Below are positions 15,779-27,300 of a stretch of 64,000 nucleotides of DNA, in pieces. A program made the translations under genes and the position numbers. Source of the stretch: an uncultured Lachnospiraceae bacterium. GTDB taxonomy: Bacteria > Bacillota > Clostridia > Lachnospirales > Lachnospiraceae. The notes below the pieces were generated by a model. The model ran no database searches and was not told where the DNA came from. It was given only the letters and a program-made list of their open reading frames with translations. Location of the stretch: assembly GCA_910586355.1 (NCBI GenBank), contig CAJUHJ010000008.1:52818-116817 (forward strand), in the 5' to 3' direction. Positions within the stretch are counted from its first letter, which is position 1, and each line of letters begins with the position of its first letter.

Positions 15779-18700
15779 TAACCATCCCTCCCGATTTCAG
15801 GAAATACAATTCGTTCTGCTTCTGTTTCATCATCCAGAGAAGGCGTAAGCCCAATACCCTTTGCCATGCTTTTAGACGCCTCCTGATAACGGATATTCTG
15901 AAAATCAAAAATCGTCTGTGAAGCTACATTTCCGCCCAGATGAACTCCCATTTTATAAGAGGTAAAATGTTTATACGCCGGATACATAGATAAATCTATC
16001 ATGTCTTCCATATTCAGGCAGGCAAAAAAATAAATGTTGTGATACATCCCTTTTTCCCAAATATTTTCTAATGTGCCGCTCATCGTACCAATATCCTCCG
16101 GCGGCTCATAGGCGCTTTTCAGAAATTCTTTTAAATCGGCCAGAAAAATAAATGCCGGCGGAAACTTTTGCATCTGTTCGTAAATTTCCCCTTCGTCTTT
16201 TCCCTGCTGTACAAGTTCCTGTTTATACTTGTTGCGTTCTGCAAACACCCGAAACAGGCTTTTAAAAAAGGAGAACTGTTCTTTGTCGCTGCCAATATAA
16301 GTTGCATGGTATTGCTCTGCCGCAAAAGCAAGTTTTTGATTTTTCTTTTCTATCACAAATATCTTTCCGCCTTTTTTGTATACGCTCTTCATCAGCACAC
16401 GCAGATATGTTGTCTTTCCGGTATGTTTTTTCCCGCTGATAAAATAACAGTAAATACGGTCTAAATGAACCGAATAAATGGATGCGTCGCTGTAACGGTA
16501 TCCCACAGGCAAAAGGGAAGGTTTTAAAATTGCTTCCTGATATTCCTGATTTTCTTCCAAAAGCTGCATAACCGGCTTTTCCGGAATGGATGGTATTTTA
16601 GGCGCCGCCTGTTTTTTCCAGTTTTCTTTCATCATCCGGCATATCTTTAGGACGTTTGTTGTCCTTTCAAACGCATCTTCTGCTTTTACGCAAAGCGCTG
16701 TCTGAAATTCCAGTACGCTTCCTCCAATATTCATAAGCCCGCGCCCGGCAATTCCTTCTTCCGGCAGCACAGCAATTTGACTGGAACGTAAAATATCCAT
16801 ACACTTAAAGCGATCCATCACTTGTAAAGAAACGATTCCTTTCATGTTGTCCCCTACTCTTACGGGGATTTCTGACATGCCAAATCCAGCTCCCGAAACG
16901 ACAAGGAATATGCCTAAACTCACGCCTTTTGCCGAAATCTGCAAAATATCCTCGTCATACCGTTCCTCTGTCTTTTCCCTGAAATTGGCATAATCATCTA
17001 TGACAATGACAATTGCCGGTACCAAAGTTCCATAGGCGCGCATATACTGGCTGTAATTGCCGCCGCCAAACAGTTTTGCGCGTTCCTGCATAATACGGCG
17101 CGCCATTTGAAAAAATCTGCCGATGGCTTCCGTATCATTTTCAAACAATACTCCGCCGACATGCGGCGCTTCTCCGAAGGCTTCCAACATATGGCTGCTG
17201 AAATCCAAAACGTAAAAATGAACCGCATCCGGAGAATATTTTTGAATCATTGCATAAAGAAATGTCTGTAAAAACGTACTTTTTCCACTTACCACAGAGC
17301 CAATCACCGCATAATGCCCATTTTCGGAAAGGCTTACAGACGCCGGAAGCTGCGACTGGTTTTCCGGATCATCGTAAAGGCCAACTGTCACTTCTAACTG
17401 GAAACGGCTGTCCATCTCCTTCCATCCACTGCCCCATCCGCCCGAAAACCGGCTGCCTTTTATATCTTCTAAAAGAATCTGTCTTGGCAGAACCGGAAGC
17501 CATAATTGTCCCGTCTGGCGGTATCCGTTTTCCTCTGCAAGTTTGGCAAGATATTCTATTACTGCGTCAAGCTGTGTTTTTTCTGACATTTCCGGAAGTT
17601 TTTTTCCGGTTTCTGCCGCTCTTTTTAAAATAGACTCCGCCGTAGTGTTTCCATTTGCATAAAACAGCAGAAAATCATACATTTTCTTTTCATTCGACGT
17701 ACTGTTGTCATAATTTGCACCCGATATGTTTAACTGTACAATTACGGCTTTTACGATCTCTTTTTGCTGCTCTTCATCCATAGACAGAATCGATGTATGC
17801 CAGCCGTTTTTGATACGGACGGATTCTATGGCGTTTAAAATCTGCTGATACCACAATATCTGTTTTTCTTCCTTGAATTTCATCTTGATACGGCTTCCGA
17901 CGATAGCTGTTTTCCCCGTCCTTGTCAGCATCTGAGCAATTTCTGCTTTTGTATCAAACGCTTCTTCCTCATAAGCTGCCCCGCTGTAACCAGACTGGAA
18001 CAATTCATATATTTCATCATTGCCGACCTGAAGATAGCAGCGCCCCGCCTGCGTTAAATACGCGGCGTCCGGCTTATGAAGCATATCGTTGCTGTCTGCA
18101 CGATCCTGCACGCGTAAGCATAAGCGGAATTTTGAATTACTCCAGATATTGTCGTCTACTGTTCCGCTCGGTTTCTGCGTAGCCAAAATCAAATGCACGC
18201 CAAGGCTTCTGCCGACCTGCGCCACACTAATCAATTCCTGCATAAATTCCGGCTCTTCCCTCTTTAATTCTGCAAACTCGTCAATTACAATAAATAAATG
18301 CGGAATCGGCTCGGACGCCTCGCCGTCTTTATAAAGCCTTGTGTAAAGATTGATATTATTCACGCCGTATTTGTTAAACATTCTCTGACGCCGCATATTT
18401 TCACTTTTAATTGAAATCATAGCGCGGCGCACCTGATTGCCGGAAAGATTTGAAATCTGGCCGACCATATGCGGAAGGTTTAAAAAAAGATTTGCCATTC
18501 CGCCGCCTTTAAAATCAATTACAAAAAAACCAACGTCGTCCGGGCTAAAATTAACTGCCAGTGAAAGTATATACGTCTGGAGCAGCTCACTTTTTCCAGA
18601 CCCCGTAGTTCCGGCAATCAGCCCATGCGGCCCGTGATATTTCTCGTGAATATCTAAAACAGCGTCTGCGCCGCCCATTTTTTTACCAATTAAAACGCCC

Positions 18701-20748
18701 ATCGTATTGTATGTACGGCTTTTTCTCCACCGATCCAATACGCCTAATCCTTCCAGACTGTTTACGCCAAACATCTCGAAAAAATCTAAACTGGAAGGAA
18801 TATTGCCGGAGCTTTCCAGTTCGCTGACCTCCATTCCCGCCAACGTATGGGAGAGCGCTTTTACATCATCTGCCAAAAGCTTTTCAAACAGTACAGAATG
18901 GCGTTCCTCTGTCTGCCCCATCGTATGATAAAATCCACAGAAATTGTTGTCATTTTGAATGACATGCTCGCAGGCATTCGGCAGCTCATACGCATAATCA
19001 GCCAAAATAACTGTCGTCATTCCGTATACCGGTTTCGGCTCATAGACATACTGCGCGATTAATTCCCCTTCCAGTAAAGGGGCGTCGGAAACAAATAAAA
19101 GATAATAGGGTTTGGGCATTACATTCTGTGAATCCAATTTTGCTTCATTTTCACGTTTTCTTAAAATATTCGTCAGTTCATAGAAAATATCCCCGGCTTC
19201 CAGTGCGTTTCCGGCAATATACCGCGTCGTTTTATCTTCCGACCATACATGCGGAAACCATTTGATAAAATCCCAGCCGCATTTATCCGAATATTTTTCT
19301 TCATCATAAATAAACACCATTTTTACATCTGTATAACAATGATTTGCCGCGGTCTGCGCCACCAGATGATAGACAATATCCATTGTCCCGGCAAAATCTT
19401 TTCCTCCGACAATTCCCCAAAGCTGCTGTTTTAAATCAATTCCAACCGGAACGTTTTCAAGCATTTGATAATCCGCTTTTATAATCGCCGGCTTCTCCCT
19501 TAGCGAATCCTGCGAAACGGCAAACCGTTCTTTGGGTATCTCAATCTGTACCTGAAACGGAATATTGCCAAGCCCAAGCCTTGTAAACAAAAAATCTTCA
19601 TGCGACATATTCCGGTTCCAAAGACGGTTTGAATTCCGGTGAAACCGGCAGCATTCTCTGGAAGACGGGTACATTTCCCGCAGCGCGTTTGCATTTTGCT
19701 CATATTTTTGTTTGAGGGAATCCGCCATTTCAATCAGATAATTTCCATATGCGTTAAATCTCGCCCGTTCTTGTTCCGCTTCTTCTTTTGCCTCCAATTT
19801 GATATTGAAAAGCGCCCAGATTACTCCGAGCACAGCCGACGCAATTGCCATCACAATACCGCTTAACATCATCATAAGCGAAGCTCCGCCCGACATACGT
19901 CCGCCAAACACAGCAAGCCCGGAACCAAGAACCATTGGAATTGCCATTGTAAAAGAAGGCCCTATGACAGCAATCAAAGGTTTTTGTTTTGTCAATTTTA
20001 ATTCGGGCGGCGCTTCAATTTCAACGCTTCCCTGATGAATGGGCGGAAGGTAGCGAAGCGGGCAGTTATACGTCGCCTCGGCGGATACGGCTGGTTTTTT
20101 TGCCGGAGTTTCAATGATTTGCCGCGGCATGATTTTTTTTAAATAGGAAGCATTGACCGCGGCATTTCCATAATGGGCCGCAACCCCCAGCACATCGTTT
20201 AAAAACACCAGATTCAGCCCGAACACATGAATGACGTCCCCAAACTTTAGCTGCTGTTTTGTAATCCGCCTTCCGTTCATAAAAATACCGTTTGAGCTTA
20301 TGTCTTCCACATAAAATGCACCGTTGCTTTTTCGGATACGGCAGTGTTCTTGTGAAACTAATTTTTGGAACTGATAGGAAATCATATTGCCGCTGTCGCT
20401 TCCAATTGTAATCTCCACTTTATTTGAAATATCATATTTTTCAAATACCGGAAAAGAAGCTTCTTCTTTGGCGGCTAAAATGTCAAACAGCACGCCGTCT
20501 TGTGTTTTGATATGTATAATTTCATTTTGGCTTAACTTTTTTTCTTTCCATATTTGCCCGTCTGAAAAAATAACGTACTCTTTTCCCTCTTTTATCGTCC
20601 ACTGATGGTTCGTAATTTCGAGCAGCAGACGAATATTATTTCTGGTATGAAAAATTTCTTTGTCCAGTAAAACCGAATCATCTATATTATTTACATTCGG
20701 TAAAAGGTACTCTTTAAAAGCATCTTTTTGATATATCATCAGTATCAT
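15778..20748 (-). CDS. essC: EssC-like FtsK/SpoIIIE ATPase of a type VII-like secretion system
   Basis: 1656 residues, the motor of the secretion system. Order: an N-terminal region, an FHA domain (about 110-185; SQEHCRI and EDISSNGIFMNGR), two membrane segments (about 258-320), a soluble pre-domain, then three ATPase modules. Module 1 is canonical: Walker A GTTGSGKS near residue 712 and Walker B HLFIVIDEFAEL near 819. Module 2 has a changed Walker A (GSVVSGKST, about 1149) and IVIVIDDYANF (about 1248). Module 3 has GKKHTGKTT (about 1439) but no acidic Walker B pair (AFIFLADLKEFL). This matches EssC/YukBA and mycobacterial EccC. GGAGG precedes the ATG. It lies between a membrane-FHA gene and the LytTR gene. 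Identity is secure. Confidence 0.95.
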   Translation of the reverse strand: MILMIYQKDAFKEYLLPNVNNIDDSVLLDKEIFHTRNNIRLLLEITNHQWTIKEGKEYVIFSDGQIWKEKKLSQNEIIHIKTQDGVLFDILAAKEEASFPVFEKYDISNKVEITIGSDSGNMISYQFQKLVSQEHCRIRKSNGAFYVEDISSNGIFMNGRRITKQQLKFGDVIHVFGLNLVFLNDVLGVAAHYGNAAVNASYLKKIMPRQIIETPAKKPAVSAEATYNCPLRYLPPIHQGSVEIEAPPELKLTKQKPLIAVIGPSFTMAIPMVLGSGLAVFGGRMSGGASLMMMLSGIVMAIASAVLGVIWALFNIKLEAKEEAEQERARFNAYGNYLIEMADSLKQKYEQNANALREMYPSSRECCRFHRNSNRLWNRNMSHEDFLFTRLGLGNIPFQVQIEIPKERFAVSQDSLREKPAIIKADYQMLENVPVGIDLKQQLWGIVGGKDFAGTMDIVYHLVAQTAANHCYTDVKMVFIYDEEKYSDKCGWDFIKWFPHVWSEDKTTRYIAGNALEAGDIFYELTNILRKRENEAKLDSQNVMPKPYYLLFVSDAPLLEGELIAQYVYEPKPVYGMTTVILADYAYELPNACEHVIQNDNNFCGFYHTMGQTEERHSVLFEKLLADDVKALSHTLAGMEVSELESSGNIPSSLDFFEMFGVNSLEGLGVLDRWRKSRTYNTMGVLIGKKMGGADAVLDIHEKYHGPHGLIAGTTGSGKSELLQTYILSLAVNFSPDDVGFFVIDFKGGGMANLFLNLPHMVGQISNLSGNQVRRAMISIKSENMRRQRMFNKYGVNNINLYTRLYKDGEASEPIPHLFIVIDEFAELKREEPEFMQELISVAQVGRSLGVHLILATQKPSGTVDDNIWSNSKFRLCLRVQDRADSNDMLHKPDAAYLTQAGRCYLQVGNDEIYELFQSGYSGAAYEEEAFDTKAEIAQMLTRTGKTAIVGSRIKMKFKEEKQILWYQQILNAIESVRIKNGWHTSILSMDEEQQKEIVKAVIVQLNISGANYDNSTSNEKKMYDFLLFYANGNTTAESILKRAAETGKKLPEMSEKTQLDAVIEYLAKLAEENGYRQTGQLWLPVLPRQILLEDIKGSRFSGGWGSGWKEMDSRFQLEVTVGLYDDPENQSQLPASVSLSENGHYAVIGSVVSGKSTFLQTFLYAMIQKYSPDAVHFYVLDFSSHMLEAFGEAPHVGGVLFENDTEAIGRFFQMARRIMQERAKLFGGGNYSQYMRAYGTLVPAIVIVIDDYANFREKTEERYDEDILQISAKGVSLGIFLVVSGAGFGMSEIPVRVGDNMKGIVSLQVMDRFKCMDILRSSQIAVLPEEGIAGRGLMNIGGSVLEFQTALCVKAEDAFERTTNVLKICRMMKENWKKQAAPKIPSIPEKPVMQLLEENQEYQEAILKPSLLPVGYRYSDASIYSVHLDRIYCYFISGKKHTGKTTYLRVLMKSVYKKGGKIFVIEKKNQKLAFAAEQYHATYIGSDKEQFSFFKSLFRVFAERNKYKQELVQQGKDEGEIYEQMQKFPPAFIFLADLKEFLKSAYEPPEDIGTMSGTLENIWEKGMYHNIYFFACLNMEDMIDLSMYPAYKHFTSYKMGVHLGGNVASQTIFDFQNIRYQEASKSMAKGIGLTPSLDDETEAERIVFPEIGRDG

Positions 20749-20773
20749 AGCAATCCTCCTGCATACGGAACCG

Positions 20774-21328
20774 TCACATAGCTGAATCGTAATAAAAAAT
20801 CCGTATTTGAAAATATTTGCTTCCTATATGCAAAATATCTTTATCCATAAGTACGGCCGGACTCCCATAAGACAGGGCGTATTCTTTTCTCTTTCGAATC
20901 AGTCCCGTACCGTTGGCAGAACCCATATCTTCTGCCAGTACAGCGTCCCCTCCCAGATAAACCTTACAATGCTGTGAGGAGACGGCTGCTTCATTGACGC
21001 AGACGGAGACTTTTTCTTTCTGCCTGCCAAATAAAACGGCGTCTTTTGGATCAAAGACAAATCCGTCGTTTTGTTTTGTTTTCGCAAGTTTTATATACAG
21101 CATGACTTTCCCCGGATTTAACATAGACGGATGTTTCGGCTGTAAATAAGGGTTTTTCAATGAATAATTTAAGTATTCTTCTTTGAGCATCTGCCCTGCC
21201 GCTTCATAATACTGTTTTGTTTCTTTGTTGGCTTTGTACCGCGTAATGCAGATAAACAGCAAAAGCACAAATAATACAATACCAACCAAAGACAGCAGCA
21301 GGACAATTTCAATCTCGTTTCTCTGCAT
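20774..21328 (-). CDS. Membrane-anchored FHA-domain protein
   Basis: 184 residues: one N-terminal membrane segment (about 8-28, IVLLLSLVGIVLFVLLLFICI), a basic linker, and a C-terminal FHA domain (about 95-180) with DAVLFGRQKEKVSVCV, VSSQHCKVYL and MGSANGTGL. The arginine, SxxH and NGT residues that read phosphothreonine are present. It starts one base before the stop-adjacent end of the 3831-residue gene and ends 25 bases before EssC. It probably docks phosphorylated partners at the membrane next to the motor. It has the same plan as the protein at 9557 but divergent sequence. Confidence 0.85.
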   Translation of the reverse strand: MQRNEIEIVLLLSLVGIVLFVLLLFICITRYKANKETKQYYEAAGQMLKEEYLNYSLKNPYLQPKHPSMLNPGKVMLYIKLAKTKQNDGFVFDPKDAVLFGRQKEKVSVCVNEAAVSSQHCKVYLGGDAVLAEDMGSANGTGLIRKRKEYALSYGSPAVLMDKDILHIGSKYFQIRIFYYDSAM

Positions 21329-24300
21329 TTATGCCTCTTCCTTCTTTTTTCTTTTTGCAAGGATAAAATAAATCAGTACTGCAGCAATCGCCGCGAATGA
21401 AAGCGTTCCAAAAAACAGCGGACGGTTATTGATAAACTGTACCAGTATGTTCGGCGTCAAAAGGCATCGGATGGTATCGCTTTCTTTCCGGTTTCCGGCT
21501 TTATCCACAGATACGACGCGCAAATTCTGCCAGTGGGACGCGGATTTCATTGCATAGCGTATCATTCCGTCATTGACTTCAAATTCTTCCCGTTCTTCTG
21601 TCGGAAGATCCGGATTCCATGTAAAAGCACAATCTCCTTTATCATTCAAATATACCCCGACTTCTTTTAAGGCAATATTATCCTGACTGTCAATCCTTAC
21701 GTCGCGTTCGCTTTCCATGTACTGCATATTGTTATCTACCCCGGTAATAACCGTTTGAGGAGCTGTCTTATCTATGACAAATTCAACTTTCTTTGTATAT
21801 TCTTTTGTCTTTGCCGAGCGGTTTGTCATGTTATTTTCGGCGCCGTCAATCGAATGAATCGTTACAATATAAGAACCTTCTCCAATAAAGTTATCTGCAT
21901 AAATCGTATACGTATATTTCTTCCACGAAGCGTACTCTGTGCCCTCGTCTTTGACTTCATAATCCTTTCCTTTTTCCAGGGTCACAAGCTCTCCGTTTTT
22001 ACTGTAGGTAATACCGTTTTCTTTTAATGTGCTGACATTTGTCTCTGTAATCACCAGGTCTTCTTCTTTGCGGGAGTAATAATCGCTGATTAATTTTTTG
22101 GTATCTTTAGCCAGTTCATAATTGGAACCAAACCGGTTGACAGAAAATACTTTCGATACCCGGGCGCTGTTTCCCGCTAAGTCGGACACTTCTGCCGTCA
22201 GCGTGTAAATATCGTCTAAATCTGCTTCATGCGCAAAATCTTCCAATTTGATACTGCCGCCATGCGTCTGCCTTGTAAGGCTTCCAGTCAAATCTTTTTC
22301 ACTGTGCTTTAATCCCTTCAACGTAATTTTTACACTGTTTTCGTCACAATTGACGTCGCCAAACGATACGGCCGGCGCAACCGTCCCATTGTATGCTGTC
22401 TGGTCTTCAATATCGGTGATTTCTATCTCCGGTTCGGTCCGGTCTACGACAAATTTTGTCCCGGCATAATTTTCCGCCTCATTTGTCGCTAAGTCGCTGC
22501 ATGCTACGCTTAATGTATAATCGCCGTCGGAATCATAATGAATAGACGCTGTATGCACATCCCCGCTGCTGCTCCATCCGCCCGCGCTTGGCGCCGAAAC
22601 GGACTGGCCGTCTAACTCTGCGATCTGGGTAACTACTACGCCCGACGGATCAAAATTGTGCTCTGTCACCGTAATCGTAGCCACACATTCCTCTTTGTAG
22701 TAAATATTGTTGGAAAGTCCTCCCGTACTGTAAGACACTTCAATTTCAGGGTTTGTCTGGTCAATCGTAAATTCATCATTTTGATTGTATTCCTCTGTAT
22801 TTTCTGCCAAATCTGTCGCTTTCATGGCAAACGTATAATCGCCGTCGTCAGAGAACGTTATCTGTGTTGTGTGCGTCGCCCTGTCGGTTCCTTTTTCACC
22901 GCCATGCGTCCATGATCCTACCGTCGGGACCGAACCGTCCGTATTTGTAATCTGAATCTGACGGTTTGTCGCCTCTTCGTCAAAATTACGCTCTGTCACC
23001 GTAATTTCTACGACCTGGTCTTTGTTAAAATACACTTCATTGGACGGATTGGTTTCCTGATATTTCACATCAATTTCAGGTTTAGATTTGTCAATACTGA
23101 TTGCTTCTCCCTTGCCGTCTTTGTATTCCGTTTCATTCCCGGCGCGGTCCGTAAACTTCACCTTAATTTTGATATTGTTGCTGTTATTTTTGATCGTAAG
23201 ATTACGCTCTAATTTTGTCACAAGGTTTCGGTCTTTTCCCGTTGCCTGCCAGTTATCGCCGGAAAGCGTTCCGTCATTATCCACCGTAATTTTCCCAGAC
23301 TGATTGCTGCCGGAATCTTCGTCGCTTTCTACGCTCCATTCGATTTGACGGATACCGGAATGGGTATCTTCGACGGACAAATGAACGGTTGTATCCGAAG
23401 CATACAGCGGCAGCCCTTCTTCATCTTTGAGTGAAGTTTCCGGAGTCGTAATTTGTATATTGACGTCTTTTTTCTGTTCTTCACTTTCTCTGATCGTACC
23501 GTCCGGCTGCTCCGTATCGCTCTGATTGCCGACATAATCTGTCGCATAAGCATAAATCCGTCCTTTAAAACCTGCCGGAATTTCAAATGTAATATACTGT
23601 TCATCTTTTTCCGTCTTTAATTTCGGCGTTTGAAATGCCTTTGCTTTTTTATCCGTCACATCGACGAGACGGTAAGAAATGGATTTTAAACCAGATGAAC
23701 CGTTTTCATTGACGTCTGTTGCCGTAATTTTTACAGTTGTCGATTCACGGAAATAATAACCGTACCTTTCATTGACTGCCTTACTCTTCCAATTGCTGTC
23801 TTGATTTCCTTCTCCTGTGAATAAAATTCCTGTAATTCTGGGCTTTTGCAAATCTATACCAACGATATTAGATTTTATGGAATTTTCATTTCCAGCATAG
23901 TCTGTTGCCGTAATTTCCATTCTGTATTTTTCACTTTTATTTGCTTTGGTGTTGGTATACACATGATAATTCTGCTCTGCAGTCTGTCCCCGCTTTCCAA
24001 AGTCTACGGAATTTAACGTATAATCCGATAACGGATATTTTGTATTGATATTCGTACGGAACTTTCCGGTAAGCTGGTTTCCGTTCATCTGATCGCTTTT
24101 CACCTGGTACAAACCTGCACAAGTATCCTGCGCCGTAAATGCGAAACGGACATTCTGGTTGTACCATACGACGCCCTTTTCATCTGTGTAATGTTTTACT
24201 TCATTCTGCTTTGTGGCATGTACTTTCAGCTTATTTTTATTTAACGCGGGCGCGGCTTTGTCTACGACAAAAATATCGGACGCTCCGTTTTTATATTCCG

Positions 24301-27300
24301 TTTTATTTCCCGCAAAATCTATCACGTCAAATTTAAAATGATACGCGCTGTTTCCCTGGTAAGGTATTTCACAGGTATAAATATGCGCGGCCTGATCGAC
24401 AAAATTTTTGTCTTTTACAAGGCCTTCATCTTTCCAGTCTGTCTGTACGGCCGCGCTGGAATTTGGAACCGCTTTCTGAATCAGAAGATTCGCGCAGCTT
24501 TCATTGAAATTGCGTTCAATTACTGTAAGCGTTGCTTTCCTGTCTTTTGCGTAGAATTCTTTCCATGACGCGTCCATGGAATCCGACTTATTGTTGTCAT
24601 AAACCGCAGAAACGACTGGTTTTGTCGTATCAATACTAAATACTACGGATTCCTTCAAGGTAAATCCGGCGCGGTCTGTCAGCGTAACTTCCAGTTTAAT
24701 CTGGTTGCTGTTATTTGGAACATGAATTTTTTTCTGCAGTTCGGTTGCTAAGTTATCGTCAAAACTCTTTATTTCCCATCCGTCTTTATCCTTTTGCAGT
24801 TCTCCGCTGTTTGTAATGGTAACGGATTTATTTTGATTCTTTTCTTTATCGTACTCACTCGTCACCGTCCATTTCACTTCACGCAGTCCGGAATAAAAAT
24901 CTTGTACCGTAACCGGAATATCAATCGCGGCGTCATAGAGGTTATTTCCTTCTACATCGCAAAATCCCGTTGTCGGAAGGTCAATAAAAATTTTAGAATG
25001 TTCCTTGTGCGCCGCTTCACTTTCTGCAATCACGCCGTCCGGCTGTACTTCTTCGCAGAAATTACCGACATGATCTGTTGCATAGACATAAATCTGTCCT
25101 TTAAAATCTGCCTTTACTTCAAAAGAAACCTGATTCTTTTCGTCTACATCTTTAGTCACAGGTTCGGTCCGTATACCGTCTAAATCTTCCATGTAATAGG
25201 TAATACTTTTTACTTCTGAAACCGGAACTTTCGTCTGGCTGTCTTTCGGCTGGTCGCAGGCAGTCACAGTCACAGTTGTTTTTTCTCTAAAATAATAGCC
25301 GTATGTCATACGTTCTATATTTTTATCCTGCCCAAAAATACCGCTGTCTGCATTTCCTTCTCCGGAAAATGCAATGCTTTCAATCCATGGAGCCGTAGTA
25401 TCTACGCCAATCGTCTGTGACTGGCGGAGAGATTCATTTCCGGCATAATCTGTCGCATGAATCTGCAGACGGTATGCGCCGTCTCCGTTTGTCTGTACTT
25501 TCGTTTCACCCGCAAAAACCTGCTCTAAAATTTCTCCCCGTTTTCCAAAATCCACACCGTCTTTGCTGTATTCCTTAAGCGGCTGGTACGTAAGTTCCTT
25601 CTTGTTTAACGGATAAAGAAACTGATTTTCTGTTAAATCGCTAAAGCGTATCTGATACAAACCGGAAAGCGTATCTTCCACTGAAAACGGAAGGCTGACG
25701 TCTTGGTTATACCAATACACCTGACTGCCGTCTTGATACTCTTTCATATCCAGCCCGCCGCCTTCTGCGACAACCGGCATCAACATCTTAGATTCTTCCT
25801 CAAATACTTCCCATTGATTTGGATTTGTCTGTACTTTTACTGTCGGCTTTTCTTTATCTACCATAAAAATTTCAGACGCTCCATCCTGATATTGCGTTTC
25901 ATTTCCTGCCTTATCTGTTACGCCCATAGAGAAATTGTACGCGTTATTTCCCTGAAACGTAATCGTACAAGTATGCGCCGCAGTATCCTCTATACCGCTT
26001 AATTCGTCTTCATCCGTCCATTCTGTTATGAATACATCATCCGCGCTTTCCAACGATTTTAAAATCTCTGCCGTCGCCTGATTTTCGTCAAAATTGCGCT
26101 CTTTCACGGTAATGTGCGCCTTACGGTCTTCTTTATAAAATGCTTTATAGACATTATCCATGGAAGTATCCGAACTTTTGGGCTCATACACAATTGAAAT
26201 TTCCGGAGCCGACGTATCAATACTAAATGTAACGGTTTCCGTTTTTTCCATGCCCGTACGGTCTTTCATTTTGACTGTCAATGTAATATCATTGCTGTTA
26301 TTTTTAACGGTCAGCGTCTTTGAAACTCTTATGGCAAGGTTGTTTTCCCTCTCGTCAATGGCAACGCCTTCTTTATCTCCCAAAAGCCCGCCGTTATTAT
26401 CAATGACAACCGTCCCTTCCTGATTTTGATTCTCATCTTTTTTAGACTGCACAGACCATGAAATCTCCCGTAATCCGGAATATGTATCTGTAACTGTAAT
26501 CGGAACCAAAACCTGCTCTTTGTATAGTTTTTGTCCTTTTGCATCTAAACTATCTGTATTTGGAAGCGCGATTCCAATCGTCCCTTCCGTATCATGTTTT
26601 GCGGCGTCTTCCACAATCACAGCGTCCGGCTGCACAATTTTACTCTGATTCCCCACATGATCCGCTGCATACGCGTGAATACTGCCTTTAAAATTTGCCG
26701 GAACTTCAAAGGAAATCTGATATTCGTCTTCTGTCCCGGAAACGGCTGTTATTTTTTTAACTTCCGTATCTAAAAATTCTGTGTCGCCTTTCTTCTTTAA
26801 GCCATACGAAATTGAGGCAAGGTCTGACATAGAGCCATTTTTTTCTATATCTTTTGCCTTTATGGTAACTGTTGTGTTTTCCTGAAAATAGAAACCGTAC
26901 TTTGTTTCCTCAATATTTTGCGGATTCCACTCGCCTTCTTTGTACTCCTTTGGGGCGGAAAATGTAACCGACGTAATTTCCGGCTTCGTTTTATCCACTC
27001 CAATAACATCTGACTCTTTCTCAGACGGATTTTTGGCGTAATCTTCTACATTCACCAAAACGCGATAAATGCCGTCGCCCTCTGTCTGTACTTCATATGT
27101 TTTTGCCTGCGTCTGACTGCGTACCCCGAAAGAAATTGTATTTCCATCCGTATCCTGCGCGAAATATTCTCTTGTCTCATACGATTCTTCCATATCTTCT
27201 TTTAACGCACGGTATCCTTTGGCTGCTTTGGCAGAAACGGTATGTAAACCGGAAGTTTTATCTTCTGTGGAAAAAGAAAATTTTACATTTTCGCCATACC

